The notes: generated by a model from the sequence alone, not told the origin. 64,000 nucleotides of DNA from Argentina anserina (GCF_933775445.1 NC_065876.1:9362001-9426000); one strand, 5' to 3'. Shown: positions 45,325 through 59,049, counted from the stretch's first letter. A program made the numbers and translations.

Positions 45325-46990
45325 TCCTCTCCAAATTTATCCATTAATTTTCCAGTTTTATCCCTATTCCCGTATTCCGCAACAGTCACTTGCATCTCTC
45401 ATAAAAACCAATAATTATTCACTAACACCCTTAATATTCGTCAATAAGACGTGTCAATTATGAGGTGAAATCAAACCTAACAGTAGACATAATTATAAGA
45501 ATCCACATTGCAACAATAATTAAGATCAAATTGAGATTCACATAACGTGTGGGAGAACATGCATGCATCTCAATATCTCATGATCTCTTAGAAAAGTTCT
45601 TTGAATGTTTGGAAATAGTTTTAGGTCTTACGGTTCTTAAATCGGTTAAATTTATTGTCATCTCTCTAAGGTCATATCTAATTTTATTCAAACTTGTACT
45701 CTAAGAATAATATTTCTAATTTTATTCATAAATATTGGGAAGTTTAAGTGCTAAAATGGGAGATATGAATATTATGAGTGTGCGTTTTTTCCCAGCTAAT
45801 ATTATGTTATGTTTAAAATTAAATTTTTAAATTTGTGATGTTAAAGCCGCCAAATTTATATCAAATAATGCAGTGACAAACTGACATTATTAATGTGGCA
45901 TTTTTATTTCTGTTTTAAATATGATGGACACCTTCACATCAAATGCCGATTAGTGATTGCGTGATTTGACTTAAATCATGGCTATATGTGTTCATCTTAT
46001 CTTATCTCCATTCACATTCGACTCTATTACTTAGGATTCAAATAAGGCGTCTTGCTAAGCTCAACGCTACTACATGGAGGCGTCGGATTTCCTTTGAGGG
46101 ATGATTTTCTCTGAAAGAGGCTGTGCGTGCCTGATGTCAATTAATGTTACAGCACTTTCAGCAAGACAAGACATTTTAACTGGTTATGCACGTAATCTCT
46201 TGGTGAAATTCAAAGGCAAAAATTACCAAACCGCAGACATTTATATTAGTACATGCTAGCGCTCACAGATTGACTCGATGTCTCCAATCTCGATCTTAAC
46301 CGTTACCTACGTGTTGGTAGTTTTTATTTATCATTCATGCATCACCGCCTCGCCTGCGTGGAATGCTAGTATATGAATTAGTACGTATCCTAGTAGTCTA
46401 GTACTAATTGATAAATTGTTATCCACGGCTCTGAGGATACATTCAATTCAAAACTATTAATCACAAGATGAGCGAAGTGCTGCAAACCTAAAATAATTAA
46501 ATGTGAAAATAATAAAATATAAGACTAAGTCCGACTAGTATGTGCTATATACGTATCGATTTCTCCACTATGTCACCGCATTTCTAAAACAAATGGAGAC
46601 ACCATTAAAACAGATATTTTTACTAATTGATGTTTTGTTGAGTATTTGTTTGTCGAGACTTCTAATATTATCTCAAGTCTTTATAATTAAGGGTATAGAT
46701 TTCATGTCCCCTCTTGTATTTAATAGTTTCATTAATGAATGCTTGATGGTAACCGCGCAACCTCATTCAAAGAAAACTTGAAATAAAACAATGAGTGACT
46801 AGAATGAAAAATAATTTTATTAAATGATAAGAAGACATTTATATGGGAATTACATAAGGATCCTATTAAATAAAAAATTACATAACATTCTTTATCGAGT
46901 TATGTTATATTAATGAGGACAAGATACACCAAAAATAAATGGAGAGACATGCTCATGCATGTAACAATTTTATTATTACTCATGACGATA
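45325..46990. other. Intergenic; possible LINE 3' tail near 46640-46790
   Basis: AT-rich and without a gene. The stretch ending TTTCATTAATGAATGCTTGA at about 46728-46747 resembles the end of the retroposon-like sequence at 48160, so it may be another decayed LINE 3' end. Low certainty. Confidence 0.3.
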
Positions 46991-47059
46991 ACTATTATTG
47001 TTGTTGCACTATTGTCTTCTCAATATGAACATTGACATGAACAACATCCACCATTACAA

Positions 47060-48215
47060 AAGATACATGTTATAAAAAAGATCTCTCTCTAAACCCTACG
47101 CGTGTTTTGGTGTTTCGATGTCCAGTCCGACGACATGCCTCCACGGCGTAGTCATCAGACAGGCAATTGTGGTCTTTGTTGCCGGTAGATGGTGGTCCTA
47201 GAGAGAACCCAGTCAAGGTATTAGCGGCATGAAGATCAATATGTTCAGCTATGCCACCAATACATTGTCTGGTGTGTGACCGGTGGCTTTGGCTATGTAT
47301 CCGATGTAGGTGTGCGGGTGGGGTGGAGATCGAGCTTGCTGGCGTGCAGATCTGATCGTTTGGATCTGGTTGTCGTTGTTTGGCTTGGTCTTGGTCCGGG
47401 GAGTGTGGTTGTGGGTTGGAGAAGCTGTGACGACGATGATGCAATGGGAACAATAACACCATGGAAAGGGGGAGGTTTGAGTGGTTGTAGTTGTCCTGAT
47501 CCCGATATGGGCTTTGTGATTATCTAAAGCAAGAGTGATGGGATCGGCGATGGGGTTTTGGGCAGGCTGGCAAGAATTGGCAGCGGGATTGGTGGAGGGT
47601 CGACTGCAGATCGACGTCTTGGTGTGGTTGTCGGAATTAGGTTTGATGCTTCTTGGTATTTGGGCCGCGTACTCTATTTAGGTCCAGAATTTTTACTTTG
47701 TTTTTTATGGTTATGCTTCATGTTTTCAATAATAGCCTGCTATATGTTAGTAGGCAGAGGTAAGGTTTGGTCTGGTTTAAGCATCTCGTGTGCCCGGTTT
47801 GTCCTAGGACGGTAGCGAGTTTCTGACTTTGTGAAATGGTCGTAACCTCCTAGTGGCAAGATGAGACGCAATATCGCTGGATGGTTTTCTGTGCAGCAGC
47901 ATGTTGCGAAAGTGATCTTAATTGTTCTAATGCTCTCTCGGTATTTTGTTACTTGTGCAAACACTATGAGTTTTAACTTTCCAATATGTCACTCTTGTAA
48001 AGCAAATGATGTTGCTCAGATGTCTGGTATGTCAACGCTTACTAGTTGGTGCATGTTTGAATACGTACAATTAAGAGGGGCTCCTGTTAGTCAAATTGTG
48101 TTCTTGTATCTAATTATTCGGAGTTTAGGCTTTATGTCCCTCCCTCTTTATATTTAGCCGTTTCATTAATAAAGGATTGAGGGCGGCTGCACTAGCCCTT
48201 ACCTAAAAAAAATAC
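47060..48215 (+). mobile_element. Probable LINE 3' region, degenerate
   Basis: A GC-richer block in an AT-rich setting ends in TTTCATTAATAAAGGATTGA and then GGGCGGCTGCACTAGCCCTT followed by an A run (48206-48213). That kind of 3' end and tail is common in plant LINEs. The plus-strand frames (47276-47527 and 47558-47815) are Gly/Val/Trp-rich and match no domain I know. No target duplication was identified. Confidence 0.35.
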
Positions 48216-48470
48216 ATTTTATAGTTTTTCCCACTGAACACCTCTATCTTGGACAGCATGAAAGACAATCTGTTGCAGTAGCGCACGGCCCCAGGCTTGG
48301 AGGAGGACTTGCATCAGCTTTTGAAGCCAAACTAGCTCTGGTGTAGGAACAACAATCTCATATAATTCTGAATAAAACAAGTGGCAAAGGGAAAGAATAA
48401 TTGTTAGTGCATATCTACGTAATTTTGAAAATACATAAATTTTAAAATTTATCCTTGAAATTGAAAATAC

Positions 48471-48652
48471 TGTTATGGGAAAATTACTATTTTATCCGTG
48501 TGTGTGTCTTAGCCTTATTAAGTTTCATATTAGAGATAGATTCGAATCTCTGTAATAGATTAGGACTCCGAATTCTACGAGATTGTGGTTATGTAATGCC
48601 TATATATAGGCCCCATATAATTCAATAAAGAGACAGTTATTATCATGCACCA
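48471..48652 (+). repeat. 5' LTR of the old Copia element
   Basis: Begins TGTTATGGG, ends CACCA, and contains TATATATAGG and an AATAAAG signal. Partner of 56906-57086. Confidence 0.82.
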
Positions 48653-49313
48653 TGTTATCACGCACTTTGCCCTAAAATCCTAAAGTTTTATAGCCCTAGA
48701 AAACATTTTTTTTTCACCGGCCTCCGGCACCTTGTCCGTTGACGCTCCTCGTCAACGAATGCCTTGCACGGCCCCACATCTTCGGTAGCCTCGTAACTCC
48801 ACAAGGCCTCCGACGCATTTGTTCCTCAAAATCAACTTTTTACCCCGCAAGACCCCGCATCAAAGCATTAAAAATTTCTCCTCCCTACATATTCACGTAA
48901 GCAACGCGAACTTAACGAGCAACATCTTCACTTAAGAGAAACTACTCCCGGCTTCTCCACACTTTCAAAGGTAATTTTAATTAACGTTCCCGCTTTTGAA
49001 CCTATAGATATATTATATAGAGCAATATTCGCCTGACTTCAATCTCCCGCCGTTCTTATACCGCGGATGAGGCCAAACGAGGGAACTCGCCACTCTTCTC
49101 TTTGGTCGATGATTTTCGTGTGACAGTCCTGGGGGAGTCACGATTGTTTTGAAATGGAAGTTGATCGATTTTGTGTGGTCGCCTAAGTGCACCGCTGTTT
49201 TGGGTGTGATCCTGAGTATCGCCGTTTGCATCAATTTTTCTTGTCACCATATATGTCTCCCCTTCTGATTCTTGTTACACTTGAATCTAATCGATTTCAT
49301 ATTTGTTTTGTAG

Positions 49314-49535
49314 ATGTCGTCGCCATCGCGAACGGAATTTAGTCTTCTTGATCTTGAAGGAAAGAAATACCACCGTTGGATTTCCAACATGGAGCTCGCT
49401 TTTCAGAGCCGAGGGATTCAAGACATGTTTGCCGACCCTCCTACTATTTTCCCACCTATGACCAAGACTCAAGCTCTCATCTTCATGAGACGTCACATCC
49501 ATGCAACTCTCAAGAGGCAATACTTAAACGTAAAT
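49314..49535 (+). pseudogene. Copia gag N-terminus, truncated by insertion
   Basis: ATG 49314 opens a frame with SLLDLEGKKYHRWISNMEL and ALIFMRRHIHATLKRQYL, a recognisable Copia gag start. Homology stops at about 49535, where unrelated sequence begins. Confidence 0.7.
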
Positions 49536-49740
49536 ACGAAAGTCTTTCTTTTCCATAAAAAAACAGAGAGAAAAAATAGTGTTGTTCAACACTCCCGTCT
49601 CTGCTCCCTGCGTGATTCTCCACTCTCTCTCACTTAATTATCTCTTAGTTGCTTAGCTCCCAAAAGAACTGGCAGCGAGTCCTTTTGAGCTCTCCATTCT
49701 CTCTGTCATCCCACTCAACTCTATTAGAATCCACTGTTGA

Positions 49741-49857
49741 GTTGTGCCACATTTTGGGAAGTGATCCAAAGTTCAAGAATGATATTATGAGAAAGATATG
49801 CGAAGTGATCCAAAGTTCAAGAAATTGGAATCCATTGATGAGTTGTGCCACATTTTG
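49741..49857 (+). repeat. Short duplicated segment in the hAT remnant
   Basis: GTTGTGCCACATTTTG occurs at 49741-49756 and 49842-49857, and GAAGTGATCCAAAGTTCAAG at 49758 and 49802. This is a local duplication-rearrangement within the transposase remnant. Confidence 0.7.
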
Positions 49858-49945
49858 ATTCAAACAAGGAAGTCGAAATTTTATCCCATGATTCACATAT
49901 TGATTTGTCTTGTTTTGACTATTCCAGTGTCTATGACAAGCATTG

Positions 49946-51759
49946 TGTCACGACTCCGAATTTCAAATGATAAAAATTCGAATTCGAAGCCATGAAAACT
50001 CTAAAACAATCTCAAGTATATTGAAATCATCTTATCATAACAGTGTATCGAAACTGAGTCCACATTATGACTCAGTCGACTTGAATAATACACAACCAAT
50101 GGAAATGTATAATTCACTCAATCCTCACCACAAACAGCAGTAAGAAATCTCCAACAATCTTCAGCGAAAACCCTCTAATTCTGCTAATCCACACATGTAG
50201 AACTATTTCATACACCATCGAATAGGTGCACCGGGATTGTAAATACAAACCCGGTAAGCTTTGCAGCTCGTATGAGTAACAACAATATAACTCGCATATA
50301 AATACAAAAGAAAAATACTGAAAACATTTAATTATAAATGTACTCATGAGTCACAGGACGACCTATCTGGTTGTCTCATAATATCTGAAAATATAAGTGC
50401 TCATGAGAATCGGGAAACCCATATGTTTACCGAAATACATATATAATACGGGTACTCATGAGACTCAGGTACTCATCTATTACCCCTCATGCTAGTACGC
50501 CGCCAAACATTGGGCAACCATCTGTTACCTAATATCCAAAAATATAGGTACTCATAAGCCGGTAACCCATCTGTTACCTCTCATGACAACTCAAACTAAA
50601 TTCAATAATTATAATACTACTTCGATCATGATGATCATTGTGAGGTTTATTCATCTTATTTCCTGCGTGCAACTTCCACGACACTGAAAGTAATTTCCTC
50701 ACTCGTTTCGTCGGTCACCTAATATCATGAAAAAATGCTTAGAAAATGATACGTAAAATATTAGGTGACGAATTCAGTACAACTAAATACTGTTCAAAAA
50801 CACTGTTCATGTTTTACTAAAACGGTTCACATTTACTGTTTACATAGCACTGTTCATGAACATTGTTCACATACCTATTCATGCGGCGCCACTGTTCACC
50901 GACCACCACCAATGACCACCAAATTTCACCACCACAATCTAAATGACATTCCTAACAACTTCCTAGTTCACCATAAAGTCTAATTCAGAGCCTAAACATT
51001 TCAATTTAACAAAATCCGAAAAGCCCTAATTTAAAAACCTACGATTTTTTTTCTTTGATTCTCCTAGCACACAACGATTTGGGTTAAATCTTTTAGAGGG
51101 TTTGTAGTATGGAAGGAGACCTTCAAAATTAGACACGAATCTTACCGATTGGTTGCCGGAAGAGGGAGATCCGACGAGTTGAATTTCGGCGAAATATGTT
51201 TTTTCGGGAGAACTTCCGAGCTTCACCGCTCCCAAACGGCGGCGAGATGGTGAATGGCGCTGCCATCAATCGACAGGGGACGCAGCAACCTTTCAAACGT
51301 GATCGGTGCGCAACTCTATGGTGGCCAGACGGCGGAGATCCGGCGGCCCAAATTCGGCTGCTCGGAGAGAGAATTTCTGGATTTTTTTCGGGGTGAATAG
51401 TACTGATCCGAATTTCTGATTTTTCCCCCCTTTTTCTCTTTAATTCCCATATTTATACTATTTCCCAAAAATGTCTAAATACCTTTTGATTCGTAACTTC
51501 TTCATACGAACTCCGATTTAGGCGTGCCACATGTCCACGAATTCGTATCGACGAGTTCTACGACTTTCATGTAAGAAGTTTTCTAAGAAACCCAATGAAT
51601 CAAAAGTCAACTCTTAGACTCGTCAAATTGAACGTTCCCGAGCAATTAATCTTTCGAACACTTTCGTTTTCATTCTCGTCAAATAAAATATGACAATGAC
51701 CAATTTAATAATACCAAGGAACTTATTGGAAATTAGATGTGAATTTTCGGGGTATTACA
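49946..51759. mobile_element. Solo LTR, Ty3/Gypsy-like, 1.8 kb
   Basis: Begins TGTCACGACTCCGAATTT and ends GGGGTATTACA, with a perfect 5-base target duplication CATTG (49941-49945 and 51760-51764). The TGTCACGAC...GTATTACA termini are common in large plant Gypsy LTRs. It contains no gag-pol, so unequal recombination between two LTRs probably removed the rest. It interrupts the hAT transposase frame exactly between SMTSI and ELAFSAM. Confidence 0.85.
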
Positions 51760-52109
51760 CATTGAATTGGCATTTTCAGCCATGAATATCATTAAAATAG
51801 ATTCAGAAGTACGATGGAAGATGACTTTCTTGACGATTGCTTGGTCTTTCACATTGAGAATGAGTACGCTAATTCTATTGATAATGTGGTAGTGATTGAG
51901 GATTTTGAAAATTTATCAAACCGTAGAGTCAAATTTAATTAGTTTATAATTTTGTATTGTATTTGAGGGTAAGACTCATTATCGTATTTGAGATTTTTCA
52001 TTATAATATTTTAATTATTTTTATTTATTAAATTAACAAACTCAAGCCCCCCCCCCGGTACTCCAATTCCTGGATCTGCCACTGCCTGTGATAGTGGCAG
52101 TGCCGCACC

Positions 52110-52400
52110 ATTAGGGGAGGTCGTCCCCGTCCCAAACCTCAAGGAGCCCGAGTGCCTCCTCATGCTTCAAATTCCGGTTATGACAAATCTCCATCCTTCA
52201 AGCACTTTAATCGTGATTGTCTAGCTAGAAAGGAAATAATCAAGGCATAATCAGCCTACAAGAAGTTTCTACAACAAGAATCGAACCATGTGGATGACAA
52301 ACATGAGATCGAGACTCACTTCTTCTCCATGAAGCACGAGCCCCTTACTTCCAAGGCTAAGCCTCCGGCTCCTATAATGGATAGTCCAGACTTCGATTAG
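52110..52400 (+). pseudogene. Copia gag C-terminal remnant
   Basis: Plus-strand reading gives GRPRPKPQGARVPPHASNSG, then an Arg/Cys piece and AYKKFLQQESNHVDDKHEIE, then APIMDSPDFD and a stop. It resembles the basic tail and post-knuckle region of Copia gag and belongs with the fragment at 49314. Confidence 0.55.
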
Positions 52401-55400
52401 TCATTTTAAGCTTATTCTAACTTCATGATTTCAAGTATTGTTATGGCCAACCGCCATTGTTATTTTCATTGACTTTGTAAGAGTATTTTGATTTTGGAAT
52501 TAGAAGTTCGTGTGTGATGTATTAAAGATTGACATTCAATAAAATTTCTCAATTTCTTGTTTACAAGTCGATCTCTTTGAGAATTGTATTTACCTTACAC
52601 ATAGCATGATGGTCAACGTTTACAACTCGTTACCGTTCTTAAATTGATCGCTTTTAGGTTACATGGGACCCCAATAGTACTACATTGTGAATTTCACACC
52701 TGGCATTTGGAAAAAAAGAAAACCTCGGAATGTCAAAATTTGACATCGTTATGATCTCTGGCGTTTCAGTAACGTTTTGCCGATGTTTCTAACCGTGGCC
52801 ACCTTCTGGCCTATTTTCGGCGTTTCCAGCACCACTGCCTAGTTCATGCTGGCCTTTCCAGTATGATTTGAAGTCCAGCCCCCAAACCGGCCAGATTCCG
52901 GCCGGCAGTGGCCGATTTTTTGGTCTCGCGCGCCACCTGTTTTCCGCGCATTTTCTGGCGATTATTCATCGTTTTCTCGTTGTTTTCCGGCATATTTCCA
53001 ATATTATTTATTGAGCATTCTCTCATCAAAGTTTCATTCGATTTTGAGTTATTTGGACATGGTTTTCCAGTTATCATTTCCGATTTTGAGTTATTGGTGA
53101 CCACCTGCATCTATTGGATGGTTATAACCACCCTAACTGTTTGGTATTTAACTGCTCTAATACCATACCATATTTTTCACTCTTAAGTTGAAAAATGTAG
53201 TTTTATTGCCATGTGATACATTTGATAGAATTGTACTATTTTCTTTCAATCCACTTTTTGACAATGTCCTACATGTATTACTTGGAATCCTTCCCCTTGT
53301 CATTGATACTCTTATTTTATTTTGGACGATGTCCCGTGGTGAAATCGAATGTTTTGCTGATTGCGTGACCACCCACACTTATCTACGAGACATGTAGTTC
53401 TTTTACGGATCTTGTGCAGAGATTGTGTTTTATATCTTTGTGCCTTGCTAAGTTTTAAAAGGTCATACATGCCAATGATAAATTTTCATCTTGATGCTTG
53501 TGTTGAGAATGGAGAGGAATATCTTTGTGTTACCACTGAGAAAGCAGGTTAGACCCGCATCTTAGAAAAGATGAAGAGTCTCAGGAAAGGTTTGTATATT
53601 TCTTCCATTCGAATTTTTGAATCATATGCGATTGACCACACTTTTGTGATTCAAACTCTTATATGCTTTAGCATGCCCATCTCGGGCATCCTGGACGTGA
53701 TATGATGATTATAATTCTTAAGAATTGACATGATCATCCATTTTTCAAGTCCCAGAAGTGATTGGAGAACCGCCTCACCCGTGCTCCACAAGGTGAGGCC
53801 GTGCCTATCCATGCCCTACACAGTGAGGCCGAGTCTGCCCCTTTCAGAAATTCCACGACTTCAGGCCGTCGGTGGCGGCATCTCCTTCTTCACAAGAGCT
53901 TGTGATGCCTCCCATGTTTTTTAATGTCTCCATGGCAATCTCTGATGCCCATCGCTCATTTTGAAAAGCTTGTTCTCTTGCTAAATTTCAAGAAAGTCAT
54001 TCAGTTACTAAGGCTTCAACCGAGAACATTTCATTCTTACAACGTATTTAATGTGACCATTAGTGAACCCTATCCAACTGAATGCAGACTTTTTGCTGTA
54101 TTTTTATGGTATAGGTTAAGAACATCGACGCGTTGGTCACATGTCGCTTTGTTATCCACATGGATTGCTGCATTTGTTACGTTTTTAGCTATGATCATTA
54201 TAGTATGGGCTCACCACCATTTTCATCCACTCTAATCTTTTCGATTGGATACCATTGGAGAGTTCACCTCCAAGACCTTTGATGATTTCGTTTTGCAAGT
54301 CTACTGGGATCGTCATTGAATATATAATTCCTCATGTTCATTCACAGTACGATCTTTGCATGAGGATATGCAATAATGTTGTATGCAGCGACACTGATTC
54401 ATTACAGACCCATAACTCACCAAGCGTTTAGTGCGTACTAGATGGTTACTGGATACAATCCCAACATTCTTTTCAGTAATGCATATTTGATTAAGTATTT
54501 ATTTGCCTCTATTATAGTAATCTAAATGGGTCTACTTGAAACGCTTAAGTATTTTGGTTGATTATGATTTATGAATCACCAACACTTGTCCGCTATTTCC
54601 AATCTACAACCGTGGATCTCTATCCTGCGATATCCACAAATGGTCACTTTGATGAGACATACTTCCCGTCTTTAGGGGGAGATATGGAATGCTTCAATTT
54701 TGGTTTTAACACCAGGAATTGACGTGGTGTGGCACTATGTCTCATTAAGATCCCGCACTACTCAAAGTGAGTAAAAGTGCAACGCATTATCGACCTCCAG
54801 AAAGTCAAAGATTCGATGCTCAATGACTTTACTGATATTGCGAAAGTGACGAGAACGCACATAAATGTTGTGATATGTCGGTAAGGTTGGAACTCTCAGA
54901 ACATGGGAGAATTTCATATGACCTGGTCCTAGCACCGTTAGCACTATCCCTGACAATGGGAAAGAAGCCGACAATGGCACCATTGTAGGCTGTGGTGTTG
55001 TCAGCGCCCATAGTATTACACCACAAAACAAGGGCGGCAAACACAAAGATGGACTATTAAGGGTCATAGCTTTGTTCTTGGCTCCTACCTAGATGAAGGG
55101 GGACCATTATTCTCTGGAATCAAAAACCAAAAAGAAGCGAGGTGCGTAGGAACAAATATTTCGCCCATCATCAAGAGATATTATTTGAACATGTCTATCA
55201 GCTAAGTTTATGTGGGACGCTACAGACTCCTTTTGTTGATCTTCCAGAACAAAAGAAATCGCTCAATTGATCATAAGAAATGCGCATGTATGTTAATGGA
55301 TTGATCTCACATAATTGATGATGTATTCGCTTATACTCGTATTCTGTTGTAAAGAATCAACGTTTAGCAACTTGACCGAAGTGGAAAGAATTAATATAGG

Positions 55401-56893
55401 TTGAACTAGACTTGTTATATTAATCATTGATCGTAAGTGTAATGAGAAAGATGAAGTCATGCTATATTTGTTGGACTTATGGCGCAATAATTGTCTCATT
55501 ATCCTAGTATTGACTACGATGAGTTATATTATCTCGTAATGGACATAAGTACTTTCCGTTACTTGATCAGTACAAGTATCTATGAAAATTGATTTGTAGC
55601 ATATGATAGTGGTCATAACATAATCTGTAAAGGGATCTTGACACAGATTTGAAAGTGCTCAAAAGACCTTAATTGCTTGATTAAATGTCTTCAAACCACG
55701 GAGCGTTTATGCAGTCAGATTGCGACGTTCAAGAGAACATAGTACAATCGGTTGGAAGAACTTATACCCATACATGTTCATATTAAAGCCAATTTTGGAC
55801 TCTCTATTCCGTCTAATTAAAGATGATGATGAGTTTCAATGAGCTAAAGATTCATATATATAAGTGTTGCTGGGACACTATTCTTTTCATCATGATGTGA
55901 TTAACTATGCGCATATGCATTGTCATTAGACTTGTATTGTTCTTTTGACATTGGTTTAGTTCTACACTTAGTGAACCAACACCAATCCTATCCACACTAA
56001 CGCCGCCAGTAGCTCCAGCAACAACAACGTACACCTTGGTATAGCAGTCGACATTGACATCATAGAAAATGCGTACGGTTCCTTCTCGGACCAAAATCAG
56101 TCATTCATTGGTCTATTCCCCCATTCCTTTGTCAAAGACACATTGAATATGATAAATTAAAATCTGTCCAGTTTTGTATGTCAACTTCAACGAGACCTAT
56201 TGGACATCTCATTCAATGAAATATGGTGAATTTAGTACCGTTGGAAAGATTTATCTGTCTACTTTGCAGCGACACCAACCATTTATTTATAGTTATCGTA
56301 TTGAGTGTGTTATGGCCGTTTTAGCAAAGTATGACAATTCTGTCCAAGAATTTGCAAGTTAGTCAACTTCGACAGAGCACTGTGAACTGCTCCGATCGAA
56401 TTAGGTTGTGAACTTTATGTCACTGGAAAACCACGGGTGTCTAATTTCTAGAACATTTTACGGTTCACTAATACCTATTGTGACAAAGACGTTATGACCG
56501 TTTAAGTGAATAAAGGTCATCCTATCCGAGAATCTGATTTTCATTGCAAACTCTTGTTTTGAGTTGTTATGCAATCTTGTTTCTTAAATTCTAAGTTTGA
56601 CTAAGTATATCATGTAAGATCTAAGTATGTGTGACTAGATTAATGATTAATGATTAACCCAAGATTACTTTTGAGAAGCATGTAATGAACGTTGTATACG
56701 TTGTTTTTTGTACTCCATGATTATGACATTTCAGGGGGAGTCTACCTCACATGATGTTATCAAATGCAGACGGTGTGTTGTGCTCTTTTTCTCTTCGTTC
56801 AAGCTTTTGTTTTTTACCTAAGAGGTTCTTATTTTGCTTGACAAGGTTTTTACTGAGGAAACGATGTGTGCACCATGCAACCTAGACATGCAA
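52400..56893 (+). pseudogene. Shattered Copia pol region
   Basis: No frame longer than about 100 residues. Short islands keep the Copia order on the plus strand: CFADCVTTHTYLRDM (protease-like, about 53352-53397), AHLGHPGRDMM (pre-integrase, about 53671-53705), FDETYFPSLGGD (about 54649-54684) and RIIDLQKVKDSMLNDFTD (about 54785-54835). The rest is unassigned. The block about 52680-53180, rich in TTTTC and CCGGCC, may be foreign but has no visible borders. Confidence 0.55.
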
Positions 56894-56905
56894 CACAAGG
56901 GGGAG

Positions 56906-57086
56906 TGTTCCGGGAGAATTACTATTCTACCCTTGTGGGTGTCTTAACCTTATTAGGTTTTATGTTAGAGATAAATTTGCATCTTTGTAATAGTTTAGGA
57001 CTCCAAATCCTACGAGATTGTGGTTATGTAATGCCTATATAAGCTCATATATCATTCAATAAAGAGACAATTATTATCCTACACCA
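56906..57086 (+). repeat. 3' LTR of the old Copia element
   Basis: Begins TGTTCCGGGAGAATT, ends TACACCA, and is followed by the AATAC target duplication. The purine tract ACAAGGGGGAG lies just before it. Confidence 0.82.
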
Positions 57087-57091
57087 AATAC

Positions 57092-58471
57092 ATAAATTTT
57101 AAAATTTATATTTTTTCAAAGATAAATTGATGTATGGTATTAATTAATCGAATACCAAATATATATATATATATATTTAGAGAAAGTACTCGAATACCTA
57201 TAGATATATAGACTATGAAAAATGCATTTGACTGGGAAGTATAATTTTATAAGATACTTGTAAGGAAAAAGATGTGATTTAACATTATTGGTTTGAAGTA
57301 GGGGTGAACACGCAGACCGGAAAACCGAAAAAAAAACATATACAAACTCAAACTGAATTTGAAAAACTAAAAACCGAGAAAAACCGAACTGAGCCGATTA
57401 TATTTGGGTTGGGTTTTGAGTTTAGTCCTTATAAACCGAATAAAACCGAACCGACCCGAATAATCCGAAGTCAACTGGCAACGTCATCATTTTGGTATAT
57501 TTTTACTTTTTTATTATTTTTAAAAGGGTATAATTAAAGCCAGCATAAACCTAATTGATCTAATCAATCTTGCGGTCTCTCTCATCTCAGACAAAAAAAA
57601 CGTATGGCCCTCTCTCTTTCTAAATCCCCACTCCTTAGTTTAACACTATATTAAAAGTTCATTTCATTCCGCAAAACCAATCCATATAACTCCTCCCTCC
57701 TCCCTCTTCTCTCCTCCGTCCTCCTTCGATCTCCATTTCATGTTTTTTTTTTGTACCGTGACTCTAAAAATGAAATTCTCTAATCAATAATTTTATTAAT
57801 GTTTCATATCTTCAGAGAATAAGTATCAATATCTTAAAGATGATAGTACGTTACAAGTTTCTCTTATTTTGGTGGACCATTTATCCATAAAATAGGTCAC
57901 AAATTTGATTACGGGATGAACATCCTTTAATATGTTTCTAGTTAATTATAGATAGATTCAATGAATATCCTCTAATATTTTTCTAGTTAATTTAGGGCAT
58001 AAGCACTAATCTTATCATATATTGATCGATCATGATGACGATGGTAATGAAGAAAGACGCAAAGGGATTCAAAATTTCTTCGTTTCCTTTTCTTAAGTTC
58101 CATTTTTTTTTTATTTCTCTTCCGTTGGTAACCTCATATTATACACATAAATATATTGATACATATTGAATCAAATAATTTTCTAGCCTATGGTATCGTA
58201 CATGCCTATTGTACGTGGTATGGCAATGGAAACAAATTAGGATTAGAGCGAAAATGGTAAATCTAATTAAATGTACCAAGTACAACTGATCGATGATCAA
58301 GATTCCATCATGATTTGATTGGTCGAGGAGGAAAAAAGATGAGGACTTATAGGAGGTCGGTAGGGTGAGTGGGACTCGATGTGTGTAGTTGATCGAGCTT
58401 GTTTTTTTTTTTGAGACAAACAAAACAACAAAACCACAACACAATGATAGTGAACGAGAAATTTGCTAGAC
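57092..58471. other. Intergenic, AT-rich
   Basis: No gene recognised. 57340-57470 is low-complexity sequence rich in AAACCGAA units, of the kind found in the ends of hAT-like elements, but I could not pair its borders. Confidence 0.35.
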
Positions 58472-58474
58472 AAT

Positions 58475-58640
58475 GGCTGTGTTTGGTACAGCTGAGCTTA
58501 TTTTAAAAGCTGGCTTATACTTATTTTTTAGAATAAGTGGCTGATAAGTAAAGTAGCTAAGTGTTTGGTAAACTGGTTTTTATAAGTGGTTGTTTGTAGC
58601 AGAAGCCATGAGAATATGTTTGGTAAACTCAAACTGGCTT
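58475..58640 (+). repeat. Left terminal region of the Pack-type element
   Basis: Terminal GGCTGTGTTTGGTA plus two internal TGTTTGGTAAAC copies (about 58561 and 58617) and AAGCTGGCTTAT. Inverse in kind to 62570-62750. Confidence 0.65.
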
Positions 58641-59049
58641 ATGTTTTTAATTTATCAAATGACCAATTTAGACATTTAAGATAATTTTGTATGAATTGTT
58701 TGGTAATATAATGTACTCAAGTATATTATTTCCGTAATATTTTTTTAACTGTTTTAAAGACATTATGATTATTATGCAACATTTGAAAATAAATATATAC
58801 ATATTAGACCAGCAAGTACAAGTAATTGCTATCAATTTATAGTCAAGAAAAAAAGGCAATGAATAATTTATGATATTGATTCAAAACATCTACTTGAATA
58901 TGAATAGATGTATACATGTATTCACTATATAATGTAAGATATATACATATTGAATACATCTATTTAATACATTGACAGAAACAACATACAATTACTAGAG
59001 GTCTTAGAACATCTTCAATGAAGATGTTAAAAGTTGTTGTCAATTTAAA

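Larger units (their letters stand above)
49540..52088 (+). mobile_element. hAT element remnant (MYM/TTF-type transposase), split by a solo LTR
   Basis: Around 49860-49945 the plus strand reads PMIHILICLVLTIPVSMTSI. After the solo LTR it continues ELAFSAMNIIKID and then MEDDFLDDCLVFHIENEY and IDNVVVIEDF, ending at a stop about 51942. This is the C-terminal dimerisation region of hAT transposases of the zinc finger MYM-1-like group. The right end (about 52072-52088) reads, in reverse, CAGTGGCAGATCCAGGAATT, a common terminus for this group. The left end is not recognised, so the start coordinate is approximate. Confidence 0.65.
48471..57086 (+). mobile_element. Old Ty1/Copia retrotransposon with short LTRs, carrying nested insertions
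   Basis: LTRs of about 180 bases at 48471-48652 and 56906-57086 share a block reading TACGAGATTGTGGTTATGTA. They are flanked by AATAC on both sides (48466-48470 and 57087-57091). TGTTATCACGCA directly after the left LTR resembles the Met-tRNA primer site, and ACAAGGGGGAG precedes the right LTR as polypurine tract. Remnants in plus orientation are gag (49314), gag C-terminus (52110-52400), GHPGRDMM (about 53685), FDETYFPSLGGD (about 54649) and an RT-like IIDLQKVKDSM piece (about 54790). All frames are shattered. A hAT remnant with a solo LTR sits inside gag. Confidence 0.82.

Noticed and set aside
54762..55067. 101-residue minus-strand ORF in the old Copia element
   Set aside because: The plus strand here carries the RT-like island IIDLQKVKDSM; the minus ORF is a chance frame.
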